Origin: Paraktedonobacter sp035294465
GTDB lineage: Bacteria; Chloroflexota; Ktedonobacteria; Ktedonobacterales; Ktedonobacteraceae
NCBI GenBank assembly: GCA_035294465.1
Contig: DATGKW010000167.1
Coordinates: 1 to 51,497 of the forward strand
Reading direction: 5' to 3'
DNA: 51,497 nt
Part shown: piece after piece, positions 45,413-51,497 of the stretch
How positions within the stretch are numbered: position 1 is the stretch's first letter
How the letters are laid out: each line of letters begins with the position of its first letter
The notes under the pieces: generated by a model
The model's database searches: none
What the model was told of the DNA's origin: nothing
What the model saw: the letters and a program-made list of their open reading frames with translations, nothing else
Program-made: the position numbers and the translations under genes

Positions 45413-45418
45413 TATAAT
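45413..45418 (+). promoter_or_regulatory. Extended -10 promoter of the M50 protease gene
   Basis: TATAAT preceded by TGC, about 44 bases before the ATG at 45462. No good -35 at normal spacing. Confidence 0.5.
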
Positions 45419-45461
45419 AGAGACACGTTTTGCGTTCGTTAAGTCAGAATTGAGGCGCTAC

Positions 45462-46565
45462 ATGTCCAGAAATCCAGAAGGCTTTTCCGACTATAGTTTC
45501 TCGGAATATTCGCAGCCCACGCCCCCTGAAAAAGTCGATTATGCCGATCCACGCTTCTATCAAGACAGGCCTGTGCCTCAATCAGTCTCATCCCAAAAGA
45601 TCGATTATGCTGACCCGCGTTTCTACCAGGATGGGCACGCGCAGATAACATCTGGCTTCGAACAGTATGCAGCCTCTGCTAGTGCTGATGGGCCGCTGCA
45701 AATGAGTGAATATAAGGGTCCGGCCAGCCTGGAACACTATACAGTTGATGTGGGGGCTGAGCAACGGGAGGCCGCGAAAAATGGCAGCGTGAATACAACG
45801 AACCAGCAGAAAAAGCGCCTGGCCGGGCTGAGCGGGACAGCGGCAGTTATTCTGGGAATTGTGCTGAAATTTGGCTTGGCAAGCATTAGCGCGCTCGTTT
45901 CGGTGGTCGTTTACGCGCAGCTCTTTGGCTGGAGCTTTGCGATTGGCCTAGTGGCGCTGCTCTTTATCCACGAGTCGGGTCATGCCGTTGTGATGAAGCT
46001 CAAGGGAATCCCGATTGGCGCGATGGTGTTCATTCCAATGCTGGGGGCGGCGGTTGTGATGCGCCGCGCGCCCAGGGGGGCCAGAGATGAGGCTGAGGTA
46101 GGCATCGCTGGCCCTGTGGCGGGCGCTCTGGCCTCTCTGGTTTGTCTCCTCATTGCGCTCGCTTTGCCTACGTCGCCGGGCATCTGGGCGGCGCTGGCCT
46201 ACTTCGGTTTCTTCTTGAATCTGCTCAACCTGATCCCGGTCTTGCCGTTGGATGGCGGGCGCGTCCTGGCCGCAGTGGACCGGCGCGTCTGGCTCGCCGG
46301 CTTTGTGGGTCTGGTGGCCGTTGAGATCTGGCAATGGGCCGCTGGCAATTTCTCGATCTGGCTGCTCATTTTTATCATTCTAGCCGCTACCCAGTTCTGG
46401 ACGCGAGGTGGCCCGGATACCCCGGAGGCCCAGGCGTACTATGCTGTGCCCTGGAGTGAGCGGGTGATCATCGGACTGGCCTACTTCGGCCTGATTGCTG
46501 CTCTGATTCTGGGTATGGCGGCTGCTCATGGCCTGATGGTTTTTGGACCGCTGGGTGGTTTTTAG
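45462..46565 (+). CDS. M50-family (site-2-protease-like) membrane metalloprotease
   Basis: A 367-residue intramembrane zinc protease candidate. The zinc site HESGH (H170, E171, H174) lies in an early helix, and the third ligand is in LPLDGGR (D264) after NLLNLIPV, the classical M50 pair. About six hydrophobic helices cover residues 130-360. The first 125 residues are hydrophilic, Tyr/Pro/Ser-rich, and carry a repeated DYADPRFYQD motif at about residues 24-35 and 46-57. Without PDZ or CBS domains it resembles short rhomboid-neighbour-type M50 proteins of unknown substrate. GAGG upstream supports the ATG at 45462. Confidence 0.85.
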   Translation: MSRNPEGFSDYSFSEYSQPTPPEKVDYADPRFYQDRPVPQSVSSQKIDYADPRFYQDGHAQITSGFEQYAASASADGPLQMSEYKGPASLEHYTVDVGAEQREAAKNGSVNTTNQQKKRLAGLSGTAAVILGIVLKFGLASISALVSVVVYAQLFGWSFAIGLVALLFIHESGHAVVMKLKGIPIGAMVFIPMLGAAVVMRRAPRGARDEAEVGIAGPVAGALASLVCLLIALALPTSPGIWAALAYFGFFLNLLNLIPVLPLDGGRVLAAVDRRVWLAGFVGLVAVEIWQWAAGNFSIWLLIFIILAATQFWTRGGPDTPEAQAYYAVPWSERVIIGLAYFGLIAALILGMAAAHGLMVFGPLGGF

Positions 46566-46574
46566 ATCGGGAGA

Positions 46575-47468
46575 TTAGCTTCTCACCTCGACTCCGGCCA
46601 ACTGCTCCAGTACTTTCACCACGGAGGTATAGTCCTCGCGCCCATAGCCGGAGGCGCGGGCCATTTCATATATCTGGCGCGCCAGGGCAGTCACAGGCAC
46701 TGTGGTCGAGTTCTCTGCCGCCAGTTCCAGGGCCAGCCCCAGGTCTTTGTGCAGGAGATCGGTCATAAAGCCTGGCTGGAAATTCCCCTTGAACGCGCGA
46801 AGAGGAAACTGGTTGGCAAGCTGCCAGCTTCCGCCTGTGCTTACCCCGATGACCTTCGCCATCGTTTCCACATCAGCTCCTGCCTTAACACCTAGCACGA
46901 ATGCTTCGGCGATAGCCGCCGCGATTGCTCCGGTCAGCATGTTGTTGACGAGCTTGACGATTTCACCCGCGCCCTGTGGTCCAACGTAGAAAATATTTTT
47001 ACCCATGGCCTCAAGTGCCGGGCGCGCCTGCTCAAGAATCTCTTGATCGCCTCCAACCATGATGCTTAGGGTGCCGTTGATTGCACCCTGCGAGCCGCCA
47101 CTGACCGGCGCATCCAGGAAATGTACGCCCTTTGTTGCGGCCAGCTCGCCCAGCTTGCGGCTCATCGCAGGGGCGATAGTGCTCATATCAATGATAATCA
47201 GACCTCTACGTGCGCCTGCAAGAATGCCCTGCTCGCCCGTAACGACCTCCTCGACCTGGGGCGAGTTGGGCAGCATGGTAATCACGATATCCGAGACCAT
47301 AGCTACGGCGCGCGGCGATGGTGCCTGTTTTGCGCCCGCCTGCAAAACTTCCTGCACTTCCGCTTTCTCAGGATGGCGTGCGAAAATGGTCACATGATGC
47401 CCTGCTTTGAGCAGGTTGAGTGTCATTGGGCGTCCCATGACGCCGATACCGATAAAACCGATCTGCAT
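46575..47468 (-). CDS. 2-hydroxy-3-oxopropionate reductase-like (GarR/HIBADH family)
   Basis: A 297-residue NAD(P)-dependent beta-hydroxyacid dehydrogenase. GFIGIGVMGRPM is the N-terminal Rossmann motif, DAPVSGGSQGA the substrate-binding segment (about 119-129), and GAGEIVKLVNNML contains the catalytic lysine (about residue 170). It may reduce tartronate semialdehyde or oxidise 3-hydroxyisobutyrate; the family cannot be split by eye. The ATG at 47468 has AAAAGGA upstream. It is convergent with the M50 gene, with only ten bases between stops. Confidence 0.87.
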   Translation of the reverse strand: MQIGFIGIGVMGRPMTLNLLKAGHHVTIFARHPEKAEVQEVLQAGAKQAPSPRAVAMVSDIVITMLPNSPQVEEVVTGEQGILAGARRGLIIIDMSTIAPAMSRKLGELAATKGVHFLDAPVSGGSQGAINGTLSIMVGGDQEILEQARPALEAMGKNIFYVGPQGAGEIVKLVNNMLTGAIAAAIAEAFVLGVKAGADVETMAKVIGVSTGGSWQLANQFPLRAFKGNFQPGFMTDLLHKDLGLALELAAENSTTVPVTALARQIYEMARASGYGREDYTSVVKVLEQLAGVEVRS

Positions 47469-47600
47469 GGTACTATTTTGTCCTTTTCTGATCTGTTTTT
47501 TCTACTTACTTGGTGGATATCAATCCGCTTGTATCCTCGCTTCCCCTAAATGGGATGTCGTTTCTTAGAGCTTTATAGAGTAGCTTATCAGATCTATTAA

Positions 47601-47620
47601 CTGTCAATTTGGCTGTCAAG
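47601..47620 (-). promoter_or_regulatory. Tandem TTGACAG elements before the dehydrogenase
   Basis: On the minus strand TTGACAG occurs twice (47619-47613 and 47607-47601). Either could act as a -35 for the dehydrogenase gene; matching -10 boxes are weak. Confidence 0.3.
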
Positions 47621-47661
47621 AAAGTAGGCTGATTGAGCCTCTGTAGCCCTTGCTCCGGGCG

Positions 47662-48882
47662 CTACGAATACGATGCAAGGGCGCGATCAACCGCCTCCCT
47701 CCCAAATTCATGAACGAGCGTATGGTAGATCCCCATTAGAGCACCTCCGCCCCAAGGCTCATGGGTGAACACGAATTCACATACTTTTTCAAGAGTAAAA
47801 GGTACAGCAATGAGCTTTTTGTTTTCCATTTTGTCTTTTACTCCTATTTGCCAGTTTTTCATAATCTCATGGGCGGTCTTTGGCGATTTTATCAATCCGC
47901 GTAGCCCGCACATGAAATATTCTGTATCCAGTCCTAAGCCAAGAAAAAGGATATCAGACACAAAAAAGTCATTATTTTCAATTAGACCTAATTCCTCAAA
48001 GAGACCACGGCATGCACAACGATAGACATCCGGTGCATCACTGATCGTACCTCTGTCCAGGGGTCTACTTAACCCCTCTTCAACGGATGTCATGAAATAT
48101 CTAGGGCGTACCCCCAGATTTCCCTCTCTCTGAGCAAATAAAATATACCCATCAGCAGTGAGAAGAGATAAGCCAACTCCAAAGGGGATCGGAAGAAAGG
48201 GAAAGGGAGTTTCCCAATCGTATCCTGAAATATACTTTTCCCGAAAAGTATACTCTTTCATGCATCTATTCTTCGCTAAAACAGTATAATAATCGGTTGG
48301 ATGAAACCACAAGCTTAATTTCATATGTTCGTGAAAGGGATCTCTACTCAGCAGATATTTGGCAAGATGATAGATTTCTCCGTTCCATTGGAAAGACTTC
48401 CCGTCTATCTCGTTTTGTGCTTGCTCTTTTTCTATTGTTTCCCTCATTTGTTCTATTTCTTCATAAAATCTTATTGGACGCGAATCATAGAAAGAGCGAA
48501 TATTCTGCGGAGAGTACGTCTCTATTCCATTTCCATCAAGTACTACCAAAGCAGTTTCAAGTTTCCCAAAAGAGAAAAAACCGCTGCTCTCCAAAATAGG
48601 GAGAGGGCTTTCATTATCCATTATACGACGCCTTAACTCCAGTTTTTTCAACATGTTAGGCTTTTCAATAAAGCCTAACTCTACTGCATCTTTTTGAAAA
48701 AGGTTGCAAAGTTTCTCTTGATAGCTATGCTCAGGTTTCCTCTCACCAATTTCCCATCGGCTGATCGTACTTGCATCAGGAGCACCTATAAGTTCTGCCA
48801 GTTTGCTTTGAGACCATCCCCGTTTCTCACGCTCGTATCGAAGAGAGTTATTAGGTTGCTTTAGCTTCCTGTCCTGCTGCAT
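47662..48882 (-). CDS. XRE-type regulator with C-terminal Nudix-like domain (copy 1)
   Basis: A 406-residue protein. Residues about 12-70 are a lambda-repressor-type helix-turn-helix (LRYEREKRGWSQSKLAELIG, then STISRWEIGERKP). The middle (about 95-240) has motifs shared with the next gene: FFSFGKLETALVVLDGNGI, WNGEIYHLAKYLL, LWFHPTDYYT. A Nudix-like fold follows: SLLTADGYILFAQREGNLG, then G-x5-P-x7-R-G-L-F-E-E-L-G-L at about 276-300. That keeps the EE pair of the Nudix box, but the first Glu is Pro and REx is RGx, so it may bind a nucleotide-like ligand rather than cleave it. The end has LVHEFGREAVDRAL. The gene lies 56 bases after the paralogue, in an AT-richer patch. Confidence 0.78.
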   Translation of the reverse strand: MQQDRKLKQPNNSLRYEREKRGWSQSKLAELIGAPDASTISRWEIGERKPEHSYQEKLCNLFQKDAVELGFIEKPNMLKKLELRRRIMDNESPLPILESSGFFSFGKLETALVVLDGNGIETYSPQNIRSFYDSRPIRFYEEIEQMRETIEKEQAQNEIDGKSFQWNGEIYHLAKYLLSRDPFHEHMKLSLWFHPTDYYTVLAKNRCMKEYTFREKYISGYDWETPFPFLPIPFGVGLSLLTADGYILFAQREGNLGVRPRYFMTSVEEGLSRPLDRGTISDAPDVYRCACRGLFEELGLIENNDFFVSDILFLGLGLDTEYFMCGLRGLIKSPKTAHEIMKNWQIGVKDKMENKKLIAVPFTLEKVCEFVFTHEPWGGGALMGIYHTLVHEFGREAVDRALASYS

Positions 48883-48938
48883 TTCCAGTGTATCCTCTTC
48901 TCCATAATTCCAACTTTCTCGACTTGAATATATACCGT

Positions 48939-50141
48939 CTATCCATCAAGATCAGTGAATGAGGCAGCAAGTTGACCGAATGCGTCTTCTACCATCGGAC
49001 GCCCAAATTCGTGGACCAAAGCAAAGTAAAGCGTGGGGCCAGGGGCAAAAGGCTGATGAGAGTAAGCAAAAGAAATAACATCCTTTGGTGTAAAAGGGAC
49101 CGGAAAAAGTTGCTGATTTTCAAATTTATCCCTTGCTCCATTATCCCAAAAGAACAATAGTCTCTCTATGCTCTTTTTCACCTTAACCATGCCAGTTAGC
49201 CCACGAAGAGCGTATCGAGTATCCACACCAAAGCTTAAAAAAACGATATCAGAAGCAGAAAAATCGACAGCTTCATAGAGACCCAATTCTTCCGAAAGCC
49301 CGCGACAAGCACAACGATAGACATCCGGTGCTTCTCCATTCGTGCCGCGATCAATTGGTCTGCTTAATCCCTCCACAACGCTAGTTTCATATATCTTGGG
49401 GCGACTTCCCACGTTTTTACCCCTCTGGGTAAAGACTGTATAGCCATCAGAAGTAATCACTGCAAGAGAAACCCCGAAAGAATTGGAGAAATATGGAACA
49501 GTTTCATACCAATCAACATTAGAGAGGTACTTTTCTCGCAGTTCTGGCTCTTTTAAGCTCATATTCGTGGCGAGGAACGTGTAGTAATCCGATGGACGAA
49601 ACCACAGGTCAAGGGTCATATCTTCATTAGTCGGTTCACGCCCGATTACGAACCGATCAAGAGCGTATATCTCACCATTCCAGAAAGATGGTAAACCTCG
49701 CTCTTTTTTTTGCTCTTGCTCTTGCCGAATTTGAGTTCTTCTGGCCTGTAAGCTCTCAGGAAGTTCTTCAGCAAAAGGAATGTAGTGAGAGCGAATATAT
49801 TGTGGCAGATATATACCTCGGCCATCTCCGTCGAGGGTTCTCCAGGTTGTTTTCAACCTCCCAAAGGAAAAGCATCCATCTCTCTCTTTCCCCTTAAGAA
49901 AATTAGGTTGTTGGTCCATGCTGTTATTGCTTTCTAATATTCTTTCATTCATTTTGAGCAAGCCTAGCTCTTCCGGCGTTTTTGAAAGGCACTCACAAAG
50001 CCTCTGGATGCTATCAATCCGAATGGACTCCCCTCTTTCTGCCCTCTCGACTGTGGTAAGCGATATCCCAGCAAAGTCTGCTAGCTGCTGTTGCGACCAC
50101 CCACGGCGGCGTCTCTCTGTGCGTAGAAAGATGTTGCGCAT
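48939..50141 (-). CDS. XRE-type regulator with C-terminal Nudix-like domain (copy 2)
   Basis: A 400-residue paralogue of the following gene, with the same domain order and long shared stretches such as APDVYRCACRGL, LSRP.DRGT and LVHEFGR. The HTH is RTERRRRGWSQQQLADFAGI then TTVERAERGESIR. The Nudix-like box is again G-x5-P-x7-R-G-L-S-E-E-L-G-L (about 262-284). The two copies differ most in the HTH recognition region, so they probably bind different sites while sensing related ligands (inference). GGAG precedes the ATG at 50141; an ATG at 50162 would add seven residues. It starts about 30 bases after the small HTH gene, suggesting one transcript of three genes. Confidence 0.78.
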   Translation of the reverse strand: MRNIFLRTERRRRGWSQQQLADFAGISLTTVERAERGESIRIDSIQRLCECLSKTPEELGLLKMNERILESNNSMDQQPNFLKGKERDGCFSFGRLKTTWRTLDGDGRGIYLPQYIRSHYIPFAEELPESLQARRTQIRQEQEQKKERGLPSFWNGEIYALDRFVIGREPTNEDMTLDLWFRPSDYYTFLATNMSLKEPELREKYLSNVDWYETVPYFSNSFGVSLAVITSDGYTVFTQRGKNVGSRPKIYETSVVEGLSRPIDRGTNGEAPDVYRCACRGLSEELGLYEAVDFSASDIVFLSFGVDTRYALRGLTGMVKVKKSIERLLFFWDNGARDKFENQQLFPVPFTPKDVISFAYSHQPFAPGPTLYFALVHEFGRPMVEDAFGQLAASFTDLDG

Positions 50142-50170
50142 GTTCTGAAAGTCTCCATGCACTTATCCGA

Positions 50171-50398
50171 TTAGTCCGCTTGCTTCTTCTTTAGCGGTCC
50201 TTTCGGCCCAGGTTTGTGAGGGCTGGTAGTATACTTTTCTATCGAATCTGCATAGACAAATCTATCACGTCCCAGCCGAAAGCCCTCCAATTGTCCAGTC
50301 CTAAGTAATCGAGCTATATGAGCAGCACTTAACCCAAACTGTTCTGCTGCTTGAGTCGTGGAAAGGTATTTCCTGTTTACATCTACTTTATCGAGCAT
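50171..50398 (-). CDS. Excisionase-like small HTH protein
   Basis: A 75-residue DNA-binding protein. KYLSTTQAAEQFGLSAAHIA and RLLRTGQLEGFRLGRDRFV form the winged HTH_17/MerR-like fold of excisionase-type proteins, with YADSIEKY as the last strand/helix. The tail is Pro/Lys-rich. GAGG lies before the ATG. It is first in the run of minus-strand regulators and could direct recombination or autoregulate the set; no intact integrase is adjacent. Confidence 0.8.
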   Translation of the reverse strand: MLDKVDVNRKYLSTTQAAEQFGLSAAHIARLLRTGQLEGFRLGRDRFVYADSIEKYTTSPHKPGPKGPLKKKQAD

Positions 50399-50433
50399 AA
50401 CGACGCCTCAAAAAAAAGTGTGTTCCTGGAAAC

Positions 50434-50442
50434 ATTATAGCA
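50434..50442 (-). promoter_or_regulatory. Extended -10 promoter of the HTH/XRE-Nudix operon
   Basis: Minus strand TGCTATAAT (50442-50434): consensus -10 with TGn. Start near 50427, about 30 bases before the small HTH gene. The -35 is poor. Confidence 0.55.
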
Positions 50443-50477
50443 CAAGCGCGACCCATCTTTGCTTCTTTCCGCAGCCC

Positions 50478-50506
50478 TTGACAATCATGTCATATGACAA
50501 TATAAT
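50478..50506 (+). promoter_or_regulatory. Perfect-consensus promoter with embedded palindromic operator
   Basis: TTGACA (50478-50483), exactly 17 bases, TATAAT (50501-50506). The spacer contains the 12-bp palindrome TGTCATATGACA (50488-50499). A consensus promoter carrying an operator between its boxes is typical of a tightly repressed switch. Confidence 0.75.
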
Positions 50507-50574
50507 GTTATCAATAAGATATTATATTTTCATAGAAACAAAAAATCTTGTGTGTCCCGTCAATTCCGACGAAT

Positions 50575-50602
50575 ATTTATCCGTCAGAGCTGACGGATAA
50601 AT
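50575..50602. repeat. Perfect inverted repeat with satellite half-sites
   Basis: Arms of 13 bases (ATTTATCCGTCAG and its complement) flank a 2-base centre. Further CCGTCA and GACGGAT half-sites occur at 50557-50562 and 50614-50620. This looks like a multi-site operator or recombination/replication binding site. Confidence 0.7.
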
Positions 50603-50645
50603 GATGGGTAAAAGACGGATAATTGAAGCATTGCTAACTTACTGG

Positions 50646-50666
50646 CGCTGCATAATGCTTGCAGCG
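50646..50666 (+). other. Hairpin upstream of the second HTH gene
   Basis: CGCTGCA and TGCAGCG pair perfectly around a 7-base loop, in the leader expected from the consensus promoter. Confidence 0.5.
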
Positions 50667-50718
50667 GAAGCACAAAAGCGAACAAACGCCAACAATTTTG
50701 CTTGAAAGGCAGGTACGC

Positions 50719-50931
50719 ATGAAAAAGAGGGAGCCAAAGCGCGAGGTTCTGGCCGTTCCCTGCTTGCTGACCGTGAGTGAGGTCGCGGCCCAACTAAGCG
50801 TGCATCGTGCCACAGTGTACGACTACATTCGTAACGCAGGCTTGCCGATTGTGCGCTTGAACCCACATGCCATCCGCATCGACGCAACTGACCTGGCCGC
50901 CTGGGTCAATGAACGAAAAGAGGCTTCGTAG
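50719..50931 (+). CDS. Excisionase-family HTH protein
   Basis: A 70-residue HTH_17-type protein. After a basic leader, LLTVSEVAAQLSVHRATVYD and IRNAGLPIVRLNPHAIRI give the helix-turn-helix and wing, ending with ATDLAAWVNERKEAS. It belongs to the same broad fold as the protein encoded divergently at 50171-50398 but is not closely similar. GAAAGGCAGG precedes the ATG at 50719, so the frame from 50659 is not needed. It is driven by the consensus promoter at 50478 and followed by a hairpin. Confidence 0.8.
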   Translation: MKKREPKREVLAVPCLLTVSEVAAQLSVHRATVYDYIRNAGLPIVRLNPHAIRIDATDLAAWVNERKEAS

Positions 50932-50943
50932 TGCGAAGAAGAT

Positions 50944-50975
50944 GCTGGCTCAGGTGTGCTAACCACCTGGCCAGC
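50944..50975 (+). terminator. Hairpin after the second HTH gene
   Basis: GCTGGC plus CAGGTG pair with CACCTG plus GCCAGC (12 bp, one bulged T, 7-base loop). The T-run is weak (GTTTG), so termination may be partial. A smaller TGTGGC/GCCACA hairpin follows at 51016-51033. Confidence 0.5.
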
Positions 50976-51092
50976 GCAGTTTGAGTAACGACCCGTAAAA
51001 GGCGCCTCATTTCCGTGTGGCCATCATGCCACATCAGCAACGGGGCGTCAAGCAAGCAACGCAAAGCAACACACAGAAAGGACCAATTGCAT

Positions 51093-51497
51093 ATGATACA
51101 GCGAACTGAGATGAAGCAATGCGCCAGTCTCGCCATTCACGGACTTACGAGGTTCGTTACGCGCGGTATGAGATCCAGGCCAGGCGCGCACAGTACGACA
51201 CAGTACGACAAAGAGAGGGAACTGCTCCACTTGCAGCGTTCTGGCGTGATGGAACATGGCCTGACGCAAGGCGATGAGCCAGAGCCAGACGAACCAACGA
51301 CCAGAGCACTGGTTGAGGCCATCCTGGCCCCGCTACCAGAGCGGTACTTGCCGATCACCTTTGAACGGCACGACGAGGGCTATCTGCTCCAGATCAATTT
51401 CCAGATGATCTTTCGGGGCAAGCCTGCCCGCGAGGCGATCAGGCGGGCGCGCGATTATGTGGCTGAGCATCAACGCGCGGGCTGGACGCTGCCCGCA
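51093..51497 (+). CDS. Unrecognised protein, 3'-partial
   Basis: An open frame of 135 codons that runs off the window end. It starts at an ATG with AAAGGA about ten bases upstream. No family recognised. The first 60 residues are basic and polar, with a Thr/Gln/Asp patch encoded partly by a direct 10-base repeat (CAGTACGACA twice, 51191-51210). An acidic Pro/Glu stretch follows, then a compact region (LPITFERHDEGYLLQINFQM, then GKPAREAIRRARDYVAEHQ) that reads like a folded strand-helix domain. Codon use looks GC-rich like the main genome, unlike the AT-rich regulators to the left. Confidence 0.6.
   Translation, partial: MIQRTEMKQCASLAIHGLTRFVTRGMRSRPGAHSTTQYDKERELLHLQRSGVMEHGLTQGDEPEPDEPTTRALVEAILAPLPERYLPITFERHDEGYLLQINFQMIFRGKPAREAIRRARDYVAEHQRAGWTLPA

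Larger units (their letters stand above)
50399..50718. other. Divergent control region of the right-end regulators
   Basis: 320 AT-rich bases between divergent small HTH genes. It is filled with regulatory-looking elements (two promoters, a promoter-embedded palindrome, a perfect inverted repeat with extra half-sites, and a hairpin), listed separately. No gene seen. Confidence 0.7.

Noticed and set aside
1..51497. tRNA, rRNA or attachment-site tRNA ends
   Set aside because: No cloverleaf, T-arm consensus or rRNA signature was seen by eye, also not next to the recombinase-like gene.

Overview
The window looks like chromosome of a filamentous, spore-forming Chloroflexota bacterium of the Ktedonobacteria type. 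This is inferred from the mixture of genes: several Ser/Thr kinases fused to TPR or PQQ repeats, a DUF4012 protein in a polysaccharide operon, NarL-type two-component genes, an AcnA-type aconitase and relics of TnpB and Uma2 genes. Base composition is moderately GC-rich except for an AT-richer patch at about 47.7-50.6 kb. No rRNA, tRNA or CRISPR array was seen.

Region 1 (1-15.75 kb, + strand) is one long exopolysaccharide or surface-glycan cluster. It holds a GT4 glycosyltransferase cut by the window edge, an initiating phosphoglycosyl transferase, a Wzz/BY-kinase-like protein whose Walker A lysine is missing, a natural fusion of an O-antigen polymerase/ligase to a Wzx-type flippase, a GT4-GT2 fusion, a DUF4012 protein, a methyltransferase, two alkaline-phosphatase-superfamily proteins (the second degenerate) and a GH5 lipoprotein. 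Genes 1 to 6 overlap or nearly touch, so they are probably cotranscribed.

Region 2 (15.8-22.1 kb, - strand) is a signalling block: a zinc-ribbon/TPR protein with a kinase N-lobe remnant, a zinc-ribbon Ser/Thr kinase with TPRs, and a membrane Ser/Thr kinase whose outer part is an eight-blade PQQ propeller. A decayed IS605-type tnpB lies behind it.

Region 3 (22.8-34.9 kb, + strand) is mainly metabolic and regulatory: acetyl-CoA synthetase with a very strong terminator, a NarL-type response regulator/histidine kinase pair, aconitase, a Uma2 relic, and a 1125-residue Ser/Thr kinase with about 24 TPRs.

Region 4 (35-47.5 kb) is mixed: a small unknown protein, a tyrosine-recombinase-like protein with substituted catalytic residues, a GT39-type membrane glycosyltransferase, an unknown acidic protein, a membrane-anchored MutS-like ATPase, a PfkB sugar kinase, DUF3307, CinA with an unusual double-promoter leader, an NRAMP-family transporter with altered metal motifs, an M50 protease and a GarR-type dehydrogenase.

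Region 5 (47.6 kb to the end) looks accessory: two tandem paralogues joining an XRE helix-turn-helix to a Nudix-like domain, a small excisionase-like HTH protein upstream in the same direction, a divergent control region with a perfect-consensus promoter and palindromic operators, a second small HTH gene, and an unrecognised gene running off the end. The XRE-Nudix pair and its control region are the best candidates for an undescribed regulatory or defence-like system. The fusion-rich polysaccharide cluster comes next.
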